The notes under the pieces were generated by a model. It was not told where the DNA came from. It saw only the letters and a program-made list of their open reading frames with translations, and did no database searches. This document shows, in pieces, positions 1 to 6,058 of a stretch of DNA of 10,081 nucleotides. The position numbers and the translations under genes were made by a program. The stretch comes from an uncultured Lachnoanaerobaculum sp. (GTDB lineage Bacteria > Bacillota > Clostridia > Lachnospirales > Lachnospiraceae). The DNA is taken from NCBI GenBank assembly GCA_938041725.1, contig CALISX010000418.1:1-10081 (forward strand), in the 5' to 3' direction. The stretch's first letter is position 1, and every line of letters begins with the position of its first letter.

Positions 1-332
1 TCCGTATCCGGGAGAATTTCCCGGGCAAGGATAAAAATCCCCGGATCGGAAATAATCACCGCATCCGGCCCCATGTCCCGCAGCTCCGTAAAGTACTCTC
101 TGGCCGCCGCCAGATCCTGGTTATGTCCCAGAATATTGGCGGTGACAAAAACCTTTTTTCCCCTTTCATGGGCGTAGGCAATGCCTGCCCTCATATCCTC
201 CGGGGAAAAGTTCTTAGCCTTGGCCCTGAGGCCAAAGGCTTCTCCCCCGATGTATACTGCATCCGCCCCATAGTCAATGGCAGTGATCAGCACCTCCAGA
301 CTGCCGGCGGGAATCAATAATTCAATGTTCAT
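1..332 (-). CDS. Peptidase U32 family protein (TrhP-like), 3' part outside window
   Basis: I translated the minus strand from an ATG at 332-330. It stays open for 110 codons to the window edge and begins MNIELLIPAGSLEVL, followed by DYGADAVYIGG and later KVFVTANILGHNQDL. The PAGS...GADAVYIGG opening is typical of the peptidase U32 family. Members next to a TrmR-like methyltransferase (B. subtilis YrrN/YrrO, TrhP1/TrhP2) take part in prephenate-dependent 5-hydroxylation of U34 in tRNA, and others are collagenase-like proteases. The start has AGGAAG just upstream and overlaps the end of the methyltransferase gene by 11 nt, so translation is probably coupled. The neighbour favours the tRNA-hydroxylation role, which is inference. 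The C-terminal part, including any extra domains, cannot be seen. Confidence 0.88.
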   Translation of the reverse strand, partial: MNIELLIPAGSLEVLITAIDYGADAVYIGGEAFGLRAKAKNFSPEDMRAGIAYAHERGKKVFVTANILGHNQDLAAAREYFTELRDMGPDAVIISDPGIFILAREILPDT

Positions 333-999
333 ATTCTTCCTGTTTCCCCCTGGATGCCCTTTTCATGCTGACACAAACCCCGTCTCCAATGGTATACACC
401 CCGCTTAAAAACCGGGGATCCCTTAAAAGAGCTTCTATAAACTGCCGCATCCGGGTATGAATGGTTCGATCCCTTCTGTTGGAAAGAGCAAAGGGGGACA
501 GCGCAATGTCCCCCTCCTGCAGACAATTATCGGATACCAGCAGGGCTCCCGGGGCCATCATCTTTATCAAAAAAGGAAGCCAACGGATATACTGGGCCTT
601 GGCGCCATCCAAAAATATAAAGTCAAAAACCTCCTCCCGGGCCAAATCCTTTAAAATCTCCCCTGCATCCCCCTGTTTTTGTATAATCTGATCCAAAACA
701 CCGGCCCTGGAAAAATGCAGGGCTGCTCTTTGAACCCGGGCCGGATCCTTTTCTATGGTGATGATGTCTGCATCCGGGGCAGATTCTGCCAAAACCAGAG
801 TGGAATACCCCACAGCAGTGCCGATTTCCAAAATCCTTCCAGGCTTTGCCAGGGTAAGCAAAAGCCGCAAAAGATTTTCCACATCCCCCCGGATAATGGG
901 GATATACGCTTCAAAGGCATAGAGCCGGATCTCCTCCAAAAGCCCCCCTCTTTTCGGCGTGACCATCTCCAGATACTCTAAGATCCGGCTATTTAGCAT
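322..999 (-). CDS. trmR: Class I SAM O-methyltransferase, TrmR (YrrM)-like
   Basis: The 225-residue product is a Rossmann-fold O-methyltransferase of the caffeoyl-CoA/catechol type. It has a SAM-binding motif I (ILEIGTAVGYSTLVLAE), the FIFLDGAKAQY segment with the metal/substrate-site Asp, and LLVSDNCLQEGDI downstream. B. subtilis TrmR methylates 5-hydroxyuridine at tRNA position 34 to 5-methoxyuridine. The same gene order here (MltG-like gene upstream, U32/TrhP gene downstream) supports that role, although the family also contains small-molecule methyltransferases. I chose ATG 999-997 because the protein then begins MLNSRILEYLE, as relatives do, and AAGAAGG lies a few nt upstream. The frame is open further upstream to 1125, but that part overlaps the mltG-like gene and reads as noise. 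An ATG at 1023 with GGAG ahead of it is the main alternative. The gene overlaps the upstream mltG-like stop by 11 nt. Confidence 0.85.
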   Translation of the reverse strand: MLNSRILEYLEMVTPKRGGLLEEIRLYAFEAYIPIIRGDVENLLRLLLTLAKPGRILEIGTAVGYSTLVLAESAPDADIITIEKDPARVQRAALHFSRAGVLDQIIQKQGDAGEILKDLAREEVFDFIFLDGAKAQYIRWLPFLIKMMAPGALLVSDNCLQEGDIALSPFALSNRRDRTIHTRMRQFIEALLRDPRFLSGVYTIGDGVCVSMKRASRGKQEEYEH

Positions 1000-1387
1000 C
1001 ACGGCCTTCTTCCTGTCCTGCATCGATCTGCTCCAGCATTTCTCTGGAGCTTTGGGAGGAATTAAAGGTATAGTTCCCCGGGTGCATCTTAATACCAAAA
1101 AACCGGTACTGCACCTCAAAGGCAAACCTGTCTGAAATCACCTTCTTGTCATACAGCATCTGCGCCACATCCCTGGCACTGCTGCCCTGGGCAATTTCCA
1201 CCTGTACATCCCTCCCGGGAGGAGCATCCACCCGGGAGGCGTAGAAAATACTGTGGCCAAACTGATAGGCCCCTGCAATTCCCCTGGCCGAAACCAGCAA
1301 AACCAGAACATACAGCAAAATCCGTATGCCCCCCCATACCAGGGGTTTTTGAGGTTTTTGGGGTTGTTTACTTCTGTCTTCGTTCAT
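989..1387 (-). CDS. Short MltG/YceG-like membrane protein without catalytic domain
   Basis: The product is about 132 residues: a polar Q/K/P-rich start, one hydrophobic segment (ILLYVLVLLVSARGIAGA, roughly residues 22-42) that should anchor it in the membrane, and an extracytoplasmic domain. That domain has the pattern of the LysM-like N-terminal subdomain of MltG (VEIAQGSSARDVAQML, VISDRFAFEV, MHPGNYTF, SSREMLEQI). Full MltG/YceG is an endolytic murein transglycosylase of about 330-380 residues; the catalytic domain with its Glu is absent here, and the next gene follows without any remnant of it. The gene occupies the position of B. subtilis yrrL (mltG). It may bind glycan or act as a regulator rather than cut, which is inference. 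The start is uncertain: ATG 1387 has AGGTGG upstream, and GTG 1396 (three residues longer) is also possible. Confidence 0.75.
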   Translation of the reverse strand: MNEDRSKQPQKPQKPLVWGGIRILLYVLVLLVSARGIAGAYQFGHSIFYASRVDAPPGRDVQVEIAQGSSARDVAQMLYDKKVISDRFAFEVQYRFFGIKMHPGNYTFNSSQSSREMLEQIDAGQEEGRDAK

Positions 1388-1399
1388 CCTTGCCACCTG

Positions 1400-1424
1400 T
1401 TTTCCAGAGCCGATCCCTGGAAAA
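1400..1424 (-). repeat. Inverted repeat between RNase J and the mltG-like gene
   Basis: An 8-bp perfect inverted repeat (TTTTCCAG / CTGGAAAA) flanks a 9-nt loop in the short gap after the RNase J stop. As RNA it would form a hairpin just ahead of the mltG-like start. It has no following U-run on the minus strand, so it is not a standard terminator. It may tune translation or mRNA processing, or be chance. Confidence 0.4.
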
Positions 1425-1427
1425 ACC

Positions 1428-1964
1428 CTAGTTTACTTCCATGATAATAGGCAGGATCACAGGATTTCTCTTCATTCGTTTCCATAAAAAGTCACTTAAG
1501 GAATCCCGGATCATATTTTTGATCTTGGACCAGTCATTGATTTTTGCATGCAGACAATCGCTGACTGCCTCCCTTACCACATGGGTAGCCTCATGCATCA
1601 AATCTCCCGACTCCCGCACATAGACAAAGCCCCGGGATACAATATCCGGCCCGGATAAAAGCTTGTTGGTGCCATGCTGCAAGCTCATGGTCACAATAAT
1701 AATGCCGTTTTGGGAAAGACTTTGCCGGTCCCGCAGGACAATATTGCCTCCCACACCCAGACCGTCTACAAAGACGCCTCCGGCCTCCACATGGCCGGTG
1801 ATTTTACAGGAATCCTGGCTTAGCTCCACCACATCCCCGCTGCTCATCATCAGGATATTCTCCTCTGGAATCCCCACGGCCACGGCCAGTCCCCTTTGGG
1901 CCATGCGATGACGGTATTCTCCATGGACCGGCAGAGAAAACCTGGGCTTTAACAAGGCATACAT
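1428..1964 (-). CDS. rnj: RNase J, C-terminal fragment (downstream of frame break)
   Basis: This 178-residue frame continues RNase J exactly where the upstream frame leaves off. It opens with MYALLKPRFSLPVHGEYRH, in which the His of HGEYRH is the beta-CASP motif C residue. It then carries the end of the beta-CASP/MBL core (IPEENILMMSSGDVVEL) and the RNase J C-terminal domain, ending KRNPVILPIIMEV, the usual family end. Its ATG shares one base with the stop of the upstream frame (TGATG). AGGAGGAG lies 9 nt ahead of the ATG, so it could be translated on its own by re-initiation. In homologues this stretch is fused to the N-terminal part, and codons in this frame read QEEIKL right up to the break. 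Alone it lacks the metal-binding HxHxDH motif, so it cannot be active without its partner. Confidence 0.85.
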   Translation of the reverse strand: MYALLKPRFSLPVHGEYRHRMAQRGLAVAVGIPEENILMMSSGDVVELSQDSCKITGHVEAGGVFVDGLGVGGNIVLRDRQSLSQNGIIIVTMSLQHGTNKLLSGPDIVSRGFVYVRESGDLMHEATHVVREAVSDCLHAKINDWSKIKNMIRDSLSDFLWKRMKRNPVILPIIMEVN

Positions 1965-1990
1965 CAGCTTAATCTCCTCCTGGCGTGGCC
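1962..1990 (-). other. Frame break in RNase J with overlapping stop/start and Shine-Dalgarno-like sequence
   Basis: The upstream frame reads T-H-V-S-G-H-A and then R-R-R-L-S-stop. The family motif is SGHAxQEE(I/L)KLM, and QEEIKLM is present here one frame over. Restoring the motif needs 4 bases that are missing near 1980-1984; one base would restore the frame but leave the motif a residue short. The Q-E-E codons spell AGGAGGAG (1981-1974), and the stop TGA (1966-1964) overlaps the ATG (1964-1962). Re-initiation is therefore possible on sequence grounds. No classical slippery heptamer precedes the stop. Confidence 0.85.
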
Positions 1991-3457
1991 GGACACATGG
2001 GTGTCCTGGAAAATCACCTCCGCCCCCTTCATGGAAAGCTCATTGATCACCTTGGATACCGCCTTTTCATTGCCGGGAATCGGGGTAGAGCTCATAATAA
2101 TCACATCCGTGGGACCGATCTCCACCTTGCGGTGAATGGAAGCTGCCATTCTGGAAAGAGCCGCCATACTCTCTCCCTGGCTTCCTGTGGTGATTAAAAC
2201 CGTTTTTTCCGGAGGATAATCCTTTAAATGCTCAATCTCAATCAGGGTTCCCTCAGGAATATCAATGTATCCCAAGTCATTGGCGGTACCAATGACATTT
2301 ACCATGCTGCGGCCCTCCACCACCACCTTCCTGTCATAGCGGTAGGCGGTGTTAATGATCTGCTGCACCCGGTCCACATTGGAGGCAAAGGTGGCCACAA
2401 TGATCCGGCTGTTTTTATGCTCTGCAAAAATAATATCGAAGGTTCTTCCCACGGTGCGCTCCGACATGGTAAAGCCGGGGCGGATGGCATTGGTGGAATC
2501 GCAAAGCATGGCCAGGCAGCCGTTTTTTCCGATCTCTGCCATTCGTCCCAGATCCGCTGCATCTCCAAACACCGGCGTATAGTCCACCTTAAAGTCTCCT
2601 GTATGGAAAATGGTTCCTGCCGGAGAGAAAATAGCCAGGGCAGCGGCATCTACAATGGAATGGTTGGTTTTAACAAACTCCACCTTGAAGTCTCCCAAGG
2701 TCACGGTATCCCCGTATTTTACCACATTCATCCTAGTGGTTTTGTCAATCTGATGCTCCTTCAGCTTTCTTTCAATCAAGGCACAGGTAAGCCGGGTGCC
2801 AAACACCGGCACATTCAGCTGTTTTAGGATATAAGGAAGGGCGCCGATATGGTCCTCATGTCCATGGGTAATGCAAAAGCCCTTTACCTTGTCAAAATTG
2901 TCCTTTAAATAGCTGATATCCGGAATCACCAAATCAATTCCCAGCATATCATCCCCGGGGAAGGCCAGTCCGCAGTCCACCACCAAAATACTGTCTCCAT
3001 ATTCAAAGGCAGTGATATTCATGCCGATCTGTTCCAAACCGCCCAGGGGAATCACCTTCACCTTTTTCCCGTTTTTCCGGGTGGTTCTGGTTTTTTTCTT
3101 ACGCCCGTTATTTTCCATCAGGATACTGGAAATCTGCTCCTCCAAGGTGGGCACAGCCTTCCCTGCAGGCTTGACATACCTGGTTTTTTTCTCCAGGGAT
3201 TTATCCTCTTCCAGGGGGAGAGTCAGCTGCGTTCCCTCTAAAACGGATTCTGCTGCCGTCTTTCTGGTTCTTCTGGCCGCCGGCTTTTTTTCTGTTTTAT
3301 CCGCCTTTTCTGTTTTGGTCTGTTCATGCTTTTTCCGTGCATTTACGGTTTTTTCTTTTTTGGGAGGCTTCTCCTCCCCCGGTGCATCCTGCAAATTCTT
3401 ATTTGCTTCATTAATCTTTTGAATGGCTTTTAACGGATTGTATTCGTTATCACTCAA
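1964..3457 (-). CDS. rnj: RNase J, N-terminal fragment (metallo-beta-lactamase / beta-CASP part)
   Basis: RNase J is the endonuclease and 5'-3' exonuclease that drives mRNA decay and rRNA maturation in many Gram-positives. This 497-residue frame holds a Lys/Arg/Glu/Thr-rich extension (about residues 25-131), then the metallo-beta-lactamase core starting KVKVIPLGGLEQIGMN. Zinc-site residues are visible: HGHEDH (198-203), NHS (His266) and HTGDFK (Asp288). Beta-CASP follows with CDSTNA, ATFASNVDR, TGSQGES and HVSGH (His491, motif B). Five residues later the frame stops at the break, before motif C. Reconstructed with the downstream frame it would be about 675 residues, against about 555 for B. 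subtilis RNase J1; the excess is the N-terminal extension. The start is a TTG at 3457-3455, supported by AAGGAAG 7 nt upstream. The DUF1292 gene ends 24 nt before. Confidence 0.9.
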   Translation of the reverse strand: MSDNEYNPLKAIQKINEANKNLQDAPGEEKPPKKEKTVNARKKHEQTKTEKADKTEKKPAARRTRKTAAESVLEGTQLTLPLEEDKSLEKKTRYVKPAGKAVPTLEEQISSILMENNGRKKKTRTTRKNGKKVKVIPLGGLEQIGMNITAFEYGDSILVVDCGLAFPGDDMLGIDLVIPDISYLKDNFDKVKGFCITHGHEDHIGALPYILKQLNVPVFGTRLTCALIERKLKEHQIDKTTRMNVVKYGDTVTLGDFKVEFVKTNHSIVDAAALAIFSPAGTIFHTGDFKVDYTPVFGDAADLGRMAEIGKNGCLAMLCDSTNAIRPGFTMSERTVGRTFDIIFAEHKNSRIIVATFASNVDRVQQIINTAYRYDRKVVVEGRSMVNVIGTANDLGYIDIPEGTLIEIEHLKDYPPEKTVLITTGSQGESMAALSRMAASIHRKVEIGPTDVIIMSSTPIPGNEKAVSKVINELSMKGAEVIFQDTHVSGHARRRLS

Positions 3458-3481
3458 TCTTTCACTTCCTTTCCTCTGGGT

Positions 3482-3751
3482 TTATTTAATCAAATCTGCA
3501 TCTTCCATGAGAGAACGGAAAACTTCATAGGCCTGATCCATTTCATTGTCGTTGTCTACAAATTCGTATACAACCTCTTCATCGGTGTCCTCCACCTCCT
3601 TCAGAATATAGCAGGTTCCATCCCCCTCTCCGTCTTCCTCATCCGTGACCAGAATATAGTTCACACCCTTCACCTGGGCTCTTTCTAAAATATAAAAGTT
3701 CAGCTCATCCCCTTTACCGTCGGTTAATACAATCTTGTTTTCCAAGGCCAT
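3482..3751 (-). CDS. DUF1292 (YrzB family) protein
   Basis: A small acidic protein of 89 residues starting MALENKIVLTDGKGDEL, with an ILVTDEEDGEGDGTCYILKE core and an acidic tail. This is the usual form of the DUF1292 family (B. subtilis YrzB), which has no established biochemical role. It sits between ruvX and RNase J, as yrzB follows yrrK in B. subtilis. ATG 3751-3749 is preferred because GGAGGG lies directly upstream and the protein then begins as relatives do. The frame is open 16 codons further up, but that part overlaps ruvX. Its first 38 nt overlap the end of ruvX in another frame, so translation is likely coupled. Confidence 0.87.
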   Translation of the reverse strand: MALENKIVLTDGKGDELNFYILERAQVKGVNYILVTDEEDGEGDGTCYILKEVEDTDEEVVYEFVDNDNEMDQAYEVFRSLMEDADLIK

Positions 3752-4163
3752 TTCCCTCCATAAACTCCTGTAAAATAATCGCTGCTGCCACCTGGTCAAT
3801 TACCTGTTTTTGATTCTCCCTTTTGACGCCGCTTTCCTCTAAAATATCCCTGGCTGCAAAGGTGGTAAGACCCTCGTCTTGAAGGAGAATGGGCACAGAT
3901 GTACGCTTTTCCAGCTTTTCTTTAAATTCCAAGGTACGGCGCACCCGCTCCCCCTGGGCTCCGTTTAAATGCCTGGGAAGCCCCAGCACAATCTGGGAAA
4001 TCTCCTTTTCCTCAATGATGGCGCAAAGCCTGGCCAGGGATCTTCGCAGCTTGTTTTCCTCTTTTCTCCAAATGGTCTCAAAGGGCTGCGCTGTCAGCCC
4101 CAGGGCATCGCTTAGGGCCACCCCAATGGTTTTGGCCCCGTAATCCAGACCCATGATCCTCAT
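3714..4163 (-). CDS. ruvX: RuvX/YqgF family nuclease (putative pre-16S rRNA nuclease / Holliday junction resolvase)
   Basis: The 149-residue product has an RNase H-like fold. It starts MRIMGLDYGAKTIGVALSD, with the first catalytic Asp in GLDYG. It continues with IVLGLPRHLNGAQGERV, then LLQDEGLTTFAA with a conserved acidic pair, and ends with the VIDQVAAAIILQEF helix that carries the last conserved Asp. Family members are annotated as Holliday junction resolvases; E. coli YqgF matures the 16S rRNA 5' end, which fits the translation-centred neighbourhood. The frame is open to 4211, but the extra 16 codons read through a terminator hairpin and are unlikely to be coding, so ATG 4163-4161 is chosen. 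AAAGGA lies 10 nt upstream, somewhat far. The C-terminus runs about ten residues past the usual end and overlaps the DUF1292 gene. Confidence 0.9.
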   Translation of the reverse strand: MRIMGLDYGAKTIGVALSDALGLTAQPFETIWRKEENKLRRSLARLCAIIEEKEISQIVLGLPRHLNGAQGERVRRTLEFKEKLEKRTSVPILLQDEGLTTFAARDILEESGVKRENQKQVIDQVAAAIILQEFMEGNGLGKQDCINRR

Positions 4164-4194
4164 GGCTTTCTTATCCTTTGCAAAATTCTCTCTC

Positions 4195-4233
4195 CTAAAA
4201 AACCCGGCCAAAACGGCCGGGTGAAAAGGGCAT
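4195..4233 (-). CDS. Possible 12-codon leader ORF overlapping the ruvX-upstream terminator
   Basis: On the minus strand an ATG at 4233-4231 opens a 12-codon frame (MPFSPGRFGRVF) ending in TAG at 4197-4195, right at the end of the terminator U-run. AAGGGG lies 6 nt ahead of the ATG, a good Shine-Dalgarno placement. The whole terminator hairpin lies inside the frame, so a translating ribosome would melt it and could let transcription continue into ruvX. Three of the twelve codons are Phe, but there is no run of one amino acid as in classical attenuators. A frame this short can easily arise by chance. Confidence 0.22.
   Translation of the reverse strand: MPFSPGRFGRVF
4197..4222 (-). terminator. 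Rho-independent terminator between ireB and ruvX
   Basis: On the minus strand, ACCCGGCC pairs perfectly with GGCCGGGT across a 5-nt GTTTT loop, and the 3' arm runs into TTTTTT. This is a strong intrinsic terminator. Only about 33 nt separate it from the ruvX ATG, with no room for a promoter between, so ruvX must be reached by read-through or regulated antitermination, or else be initiated from within the upstream gap. Confidence 0.85.
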
Positions 4234-4303
4234 AGCTATCCCCTTAAAATGACCTCGCCCCACCAGGTCCGTTACGCAGCTTAATCAGTTGTATAGGCCA
4301 AGC
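4234..4303 (-). other. Intergenic leader between ireB and ruvX, unassigned structured RNA candidate
   Basis: After the ireB stop the minus strand can form a small hairpin that includes the stop codon (TAGGC TTG GCCTA, 4306-4294) and a second one (GACCT / AGGTC around GGTGGGGCG, 4269-4251), followed by the terminator. I recognise no known riboswitch or ncRNA consensus and found no convincing promoter. It may be a plain 3' UTR of ireB or a leader for the ruvX operon. Confidence 0.3.
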
Positions 4304-4564
4304 CTACTCCAATCTTGTATTGATATAGCTTTTTAGAAGTTCTTCCACGATCTCATCCCGCTCTACCCGCATAATCAGGCTTCTAGCGCTTTTATGACTG
4401 GTGATATAGGTAGGATCCCCAGACATAATATATCCTACCATCTGATTCACCGGGTTGTAGCCCTTTTCCTTTAATGCCTCATACACAAGCTCTAAAACCT
4501 GGCTGACAACCATTTTTCTCTCCTGCACAGCCTTAAAGTACTGTGTATTCCCAACATCCATCAT
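4304..4564 (-). CDS. ireB: IreB family regulatory phosphoprotein (UPF0297)
   Basis: The 86-residue protein carries the family hallmark [19 protein letters not shown] and the [13 protein letters not shown] end. IreB of Enterococcus faecalis and its homologue ReoM of Listeria are substrates of PASTA-domain Ser/Thr kinases; they govern cephalosporin resistance and, in Listeria, ClpCP-dependent degradation of MurA. Phosphorylation falls on N-terminal Thr residues; a Thr is present at residue 7 here. B. subtilis yrzL holds the same position ahead of yrrK (ruvX). The start is ambiguous between adjacent ATGs (4564 and 4561), with AGAGGG and CAGG upstream. The gene has its own promoter and is followed by a terminator, so it may be transcribed alone. 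Confidence 0.9.
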   Translation of the reverse strand: MMDVGNTQYFKAVQERKMVVSQVLELVYEALKEKGYNPVNQMVGYIMSGDPTYITSHKSARSLIMRVERDEIVEELLKSYINTRLE

Positions 4565-4590
4565 ACACCTGCCCTCTTATAATACTCTGT

Positions 4591-4619
4591 ATTCTAAACG
4601 AAAACCCCATTTATTGCAA
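4591..4619 (-). promoter_or_regulatory. Sigma-A-type promoter for ireB
   Basis: On the minus strand TTGCAA (4619-4614) and TAGAAT (4596-4591) are separated by exactly 17 nt. Transcription would start near 4584, about 20 nt ahead of the ireB start. It lies in the 66-nt gap after mtaB, which contains no terminator hairpin, so ireB may also receive mtaB read-through. Confidence 0.65.
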
Positions 4620-4630
4620 GACAAAATCCC

Positions 4631-6001
4631 CTACTCCATGTATAAAAGCTCTGGAGTTAAAAAGCCCAAAACCCTTCCCTTCACCAAAGTATTGGGTTTT
4701 TGATCCTTCTTTTTCACAGCCACCCGCACATATTCCCTGGTATAGCCTGTCAGATATGTCTCTCCTTCCCGGGAAAATTCCTCCTCTGTGAGGATTTCCT
4801 CCTCCCATCCCAGCCTTTCCCTTCGAAAGGCCTCGGCCTTCTTTGCATTCAGACCTTGAAAGAGTGCGGCTCTTCTTTGCTTTTCCTCTGAAGAAATCTG
4901 CTTTTCCATTTTCGCCGCTCTTGTGCCCTCCCGTTTGGAATAGGGAAAAATATGGGTTTCATAAAATCCCACCCTTTGGACAAAGGCCAGACTTTCCAGG
5001 AATTCCTCCTGGGTTTCCCCGGGAAATCCCACAATAATATCTGTGGTAACAGCAGGTGCAGGGAAATGTCTGCGGATGGCCTCCACCCCCTGGTAAAATT
5101 CCTCTGTGGTATAGCGCCGGTTCATCCTTTGCAAGGTGGCATTGCAGCCGCTTTGAAGACTCAGGTGGAAATGGGGGCAAAACTTTGTATTTTTTTTCAA
5201 TCCCTCCAAAAATCCCTCTGTAATAATTCTAGGTTCCAGGGAGCCCAGGCGGATCCGCTCCAATCCCTCCACTCCTTCCATGGCATTCAAAAGCTGCAAA
5301 AGCCCGTTGTGCTGCAAAAAGCCCTCGTCATTTTCCTCCCGCCTGGTACATTCTTCCATCCGGGCATTGTAGCTTTGATCGGAAAAATCCACCCCATAGG
5401 AGGAGAGATGAATCCCCGTCAGCACCACCTCCCTGCAGCCTCCCCTTACCAAAGTCTGCACCTCCTCTAAAACATCCTCCATTGTCCTGCTGCGCACCCG
5501 CCCTCTTGTAAAGGGAATGATGCAATAGGTACAAAACTGGTTGCAGCCGTCGGTAATTTTTACAAAGCCCCGGGTATGTCCTGTTTTCCTTGGCACCCTT
5601 AGCTTTTCAAATTCTCTGATCTTTGCCATGTCCTCCAGGAAATCCTTTTTTTTCCGGCTGCGGTAATATCCCTCCAGAATATGGACCATTTCCATTTTCC
5701 GATCATTGCCCACCACCAGATCCACCCTAAGGTCTTCCTTTAATTTCTCTGCAGCTGACTGGACATAGCACCCGGCTGCCACCACAATGGCCTGGGGATT
5801 TCTTTTTCTGGCCCGATGGAGCATCTGCCTGGATTTTTTATCCGCCACATTGGTTACGGAGCAGGTATTCACAATGTATACATCCGCCCTTTCCTCAAAA
5901 TCCACGGTTTTATATCCCGCATCCTCCATCAACTGCTGCATGGCCTGGGTTTCCACGATATTTACTTTGCAGCCCAGGGTATGAAACGCTACTGTTCTCA
6001 T
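4631..6001 (-). CDS. mtaB: tRNA t6A37 methylthiotransferase MtaB
   Basis: A 456-residue radical-SAM enzyme that converts N6-threonylcarbamoyladenosine-37 to its 2-methylthio form (ms2t6A) in tRNA decoding ANN codons. The N-terminal UPF0004 domain supplies Cys11 (TLGCKVN), Cys47 (VNTCSVT) and Cys78 (AAGCYV) for one 4Fe-4S cluster. The radical-SAM motif DGCNQFCTYC supplies Cys153, Cys157 and Cys160 for the other. HLSLQSG and TDIIVGFPGET follow, then a TRAM-like C-terminus (TGYTREYVRVAV). The TLGCKVN opening and total length (B. subtilis YqeV is about 451 residues) point to MtaB rather than MiaB or RimO. A charged stretch near residues 206-230 looks like a small insertion. ATG 6001 has AAAGG 5 nt upstream. 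In B. subtilis mtaB directly follows prmA-rsmE; here three genes intervene. Confidence 0.95.
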   Translation of the reverse strand: MRTVAFHTLGCKVNIVETQAMQQLMEDAGYKTVDFEERADVYIVNTCSVTNVADKKSRQMLHRARKRNPQAIVVAAGCYVQSAAEKLKEDLRVDLVVGNDRKMEMVHILEGYYRSRKKKDFLEDMAKIREFEKLRVPRKTGHTRGFVKITDGCNQFCTYCIIPFTRGRVRSRTMEDVLEEVQTLVRGGCREVVLTGIHLSSYGVDFSDQSYNARMEECTRREENDEGFLQHNGLLQLLNAMEGVEGLERIRLGSLEPRIITEGFLEGLKKNTKFCPHFHLSLQSGCNATLQRMNRRYTTEEFYQGVEAIRRHFPAPAVTTDIIVGFPGETQEEFLESLAFVQRVGFYETHIFPYSKREGTRAAKMEKQISSEEKQRRAALFQGLNAKKAEAFRRERLGWEEEILTEEEFSREGETYLTGYTREYVRVAVKKKDQKPNTLVKGRVLGFLTPELLYME

Positions 6002-6058
6002 AAAAACCTTTCTATGGTCAAGGCAGGGAAAAACATTTTATCTTTGCCCTACTTCTTA

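Noticed and set aside
1000..1125. Longer methyltransferase start at 1125 giving 267 residues
   Set aside because: The extra N-terminal codons overlap the mltG-like gene out of frame and do not resemble the family; an internal ATG with a ribosome site gives the expected N-terminus.
1960..1990. Programmed -1 ribosomal frameshift as the explanation for the RNase J break
   Set aside because: No classical slippery heptamer lies before the stop. A -1 shift at the break would also leave the SGHAxQEE motif one residue short, so deletion, error or re-initiation fits better.
2228..2827. Plus-strand open frame of 199 codons opposite RNase J
   Set aside because: It is antisense to conserved metallo-beta-lactamase and beta-CASP sequence, its composition is His/Gly-rich as expected for a reverse-complement shadow, and no known domain is seen.
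4164..4211. Longer ruvX start at 4211
   Set aside because: It would begin inside the terminator hairpin; MRIMGLDYG at 4163 matches the family N-terminus.
4251..4290. Resemblance of CCAGGTCCG...GCAGC on the plus strand to the SRP RNA apical domain, and of ACGGAC on the minus strand to TwoAYGGAY loops
   Set aside because: The SRP GGAA tetraloop and pairing are missing, and only one AYGGAY copy is present and it is not in a convincing terminal loop.
4952..5470. Plus-strand open frame of 172 codons opposite mtaB
   Set aside because: It is antisense to the radical-SAM core of mtaB, without motif or promoter support.
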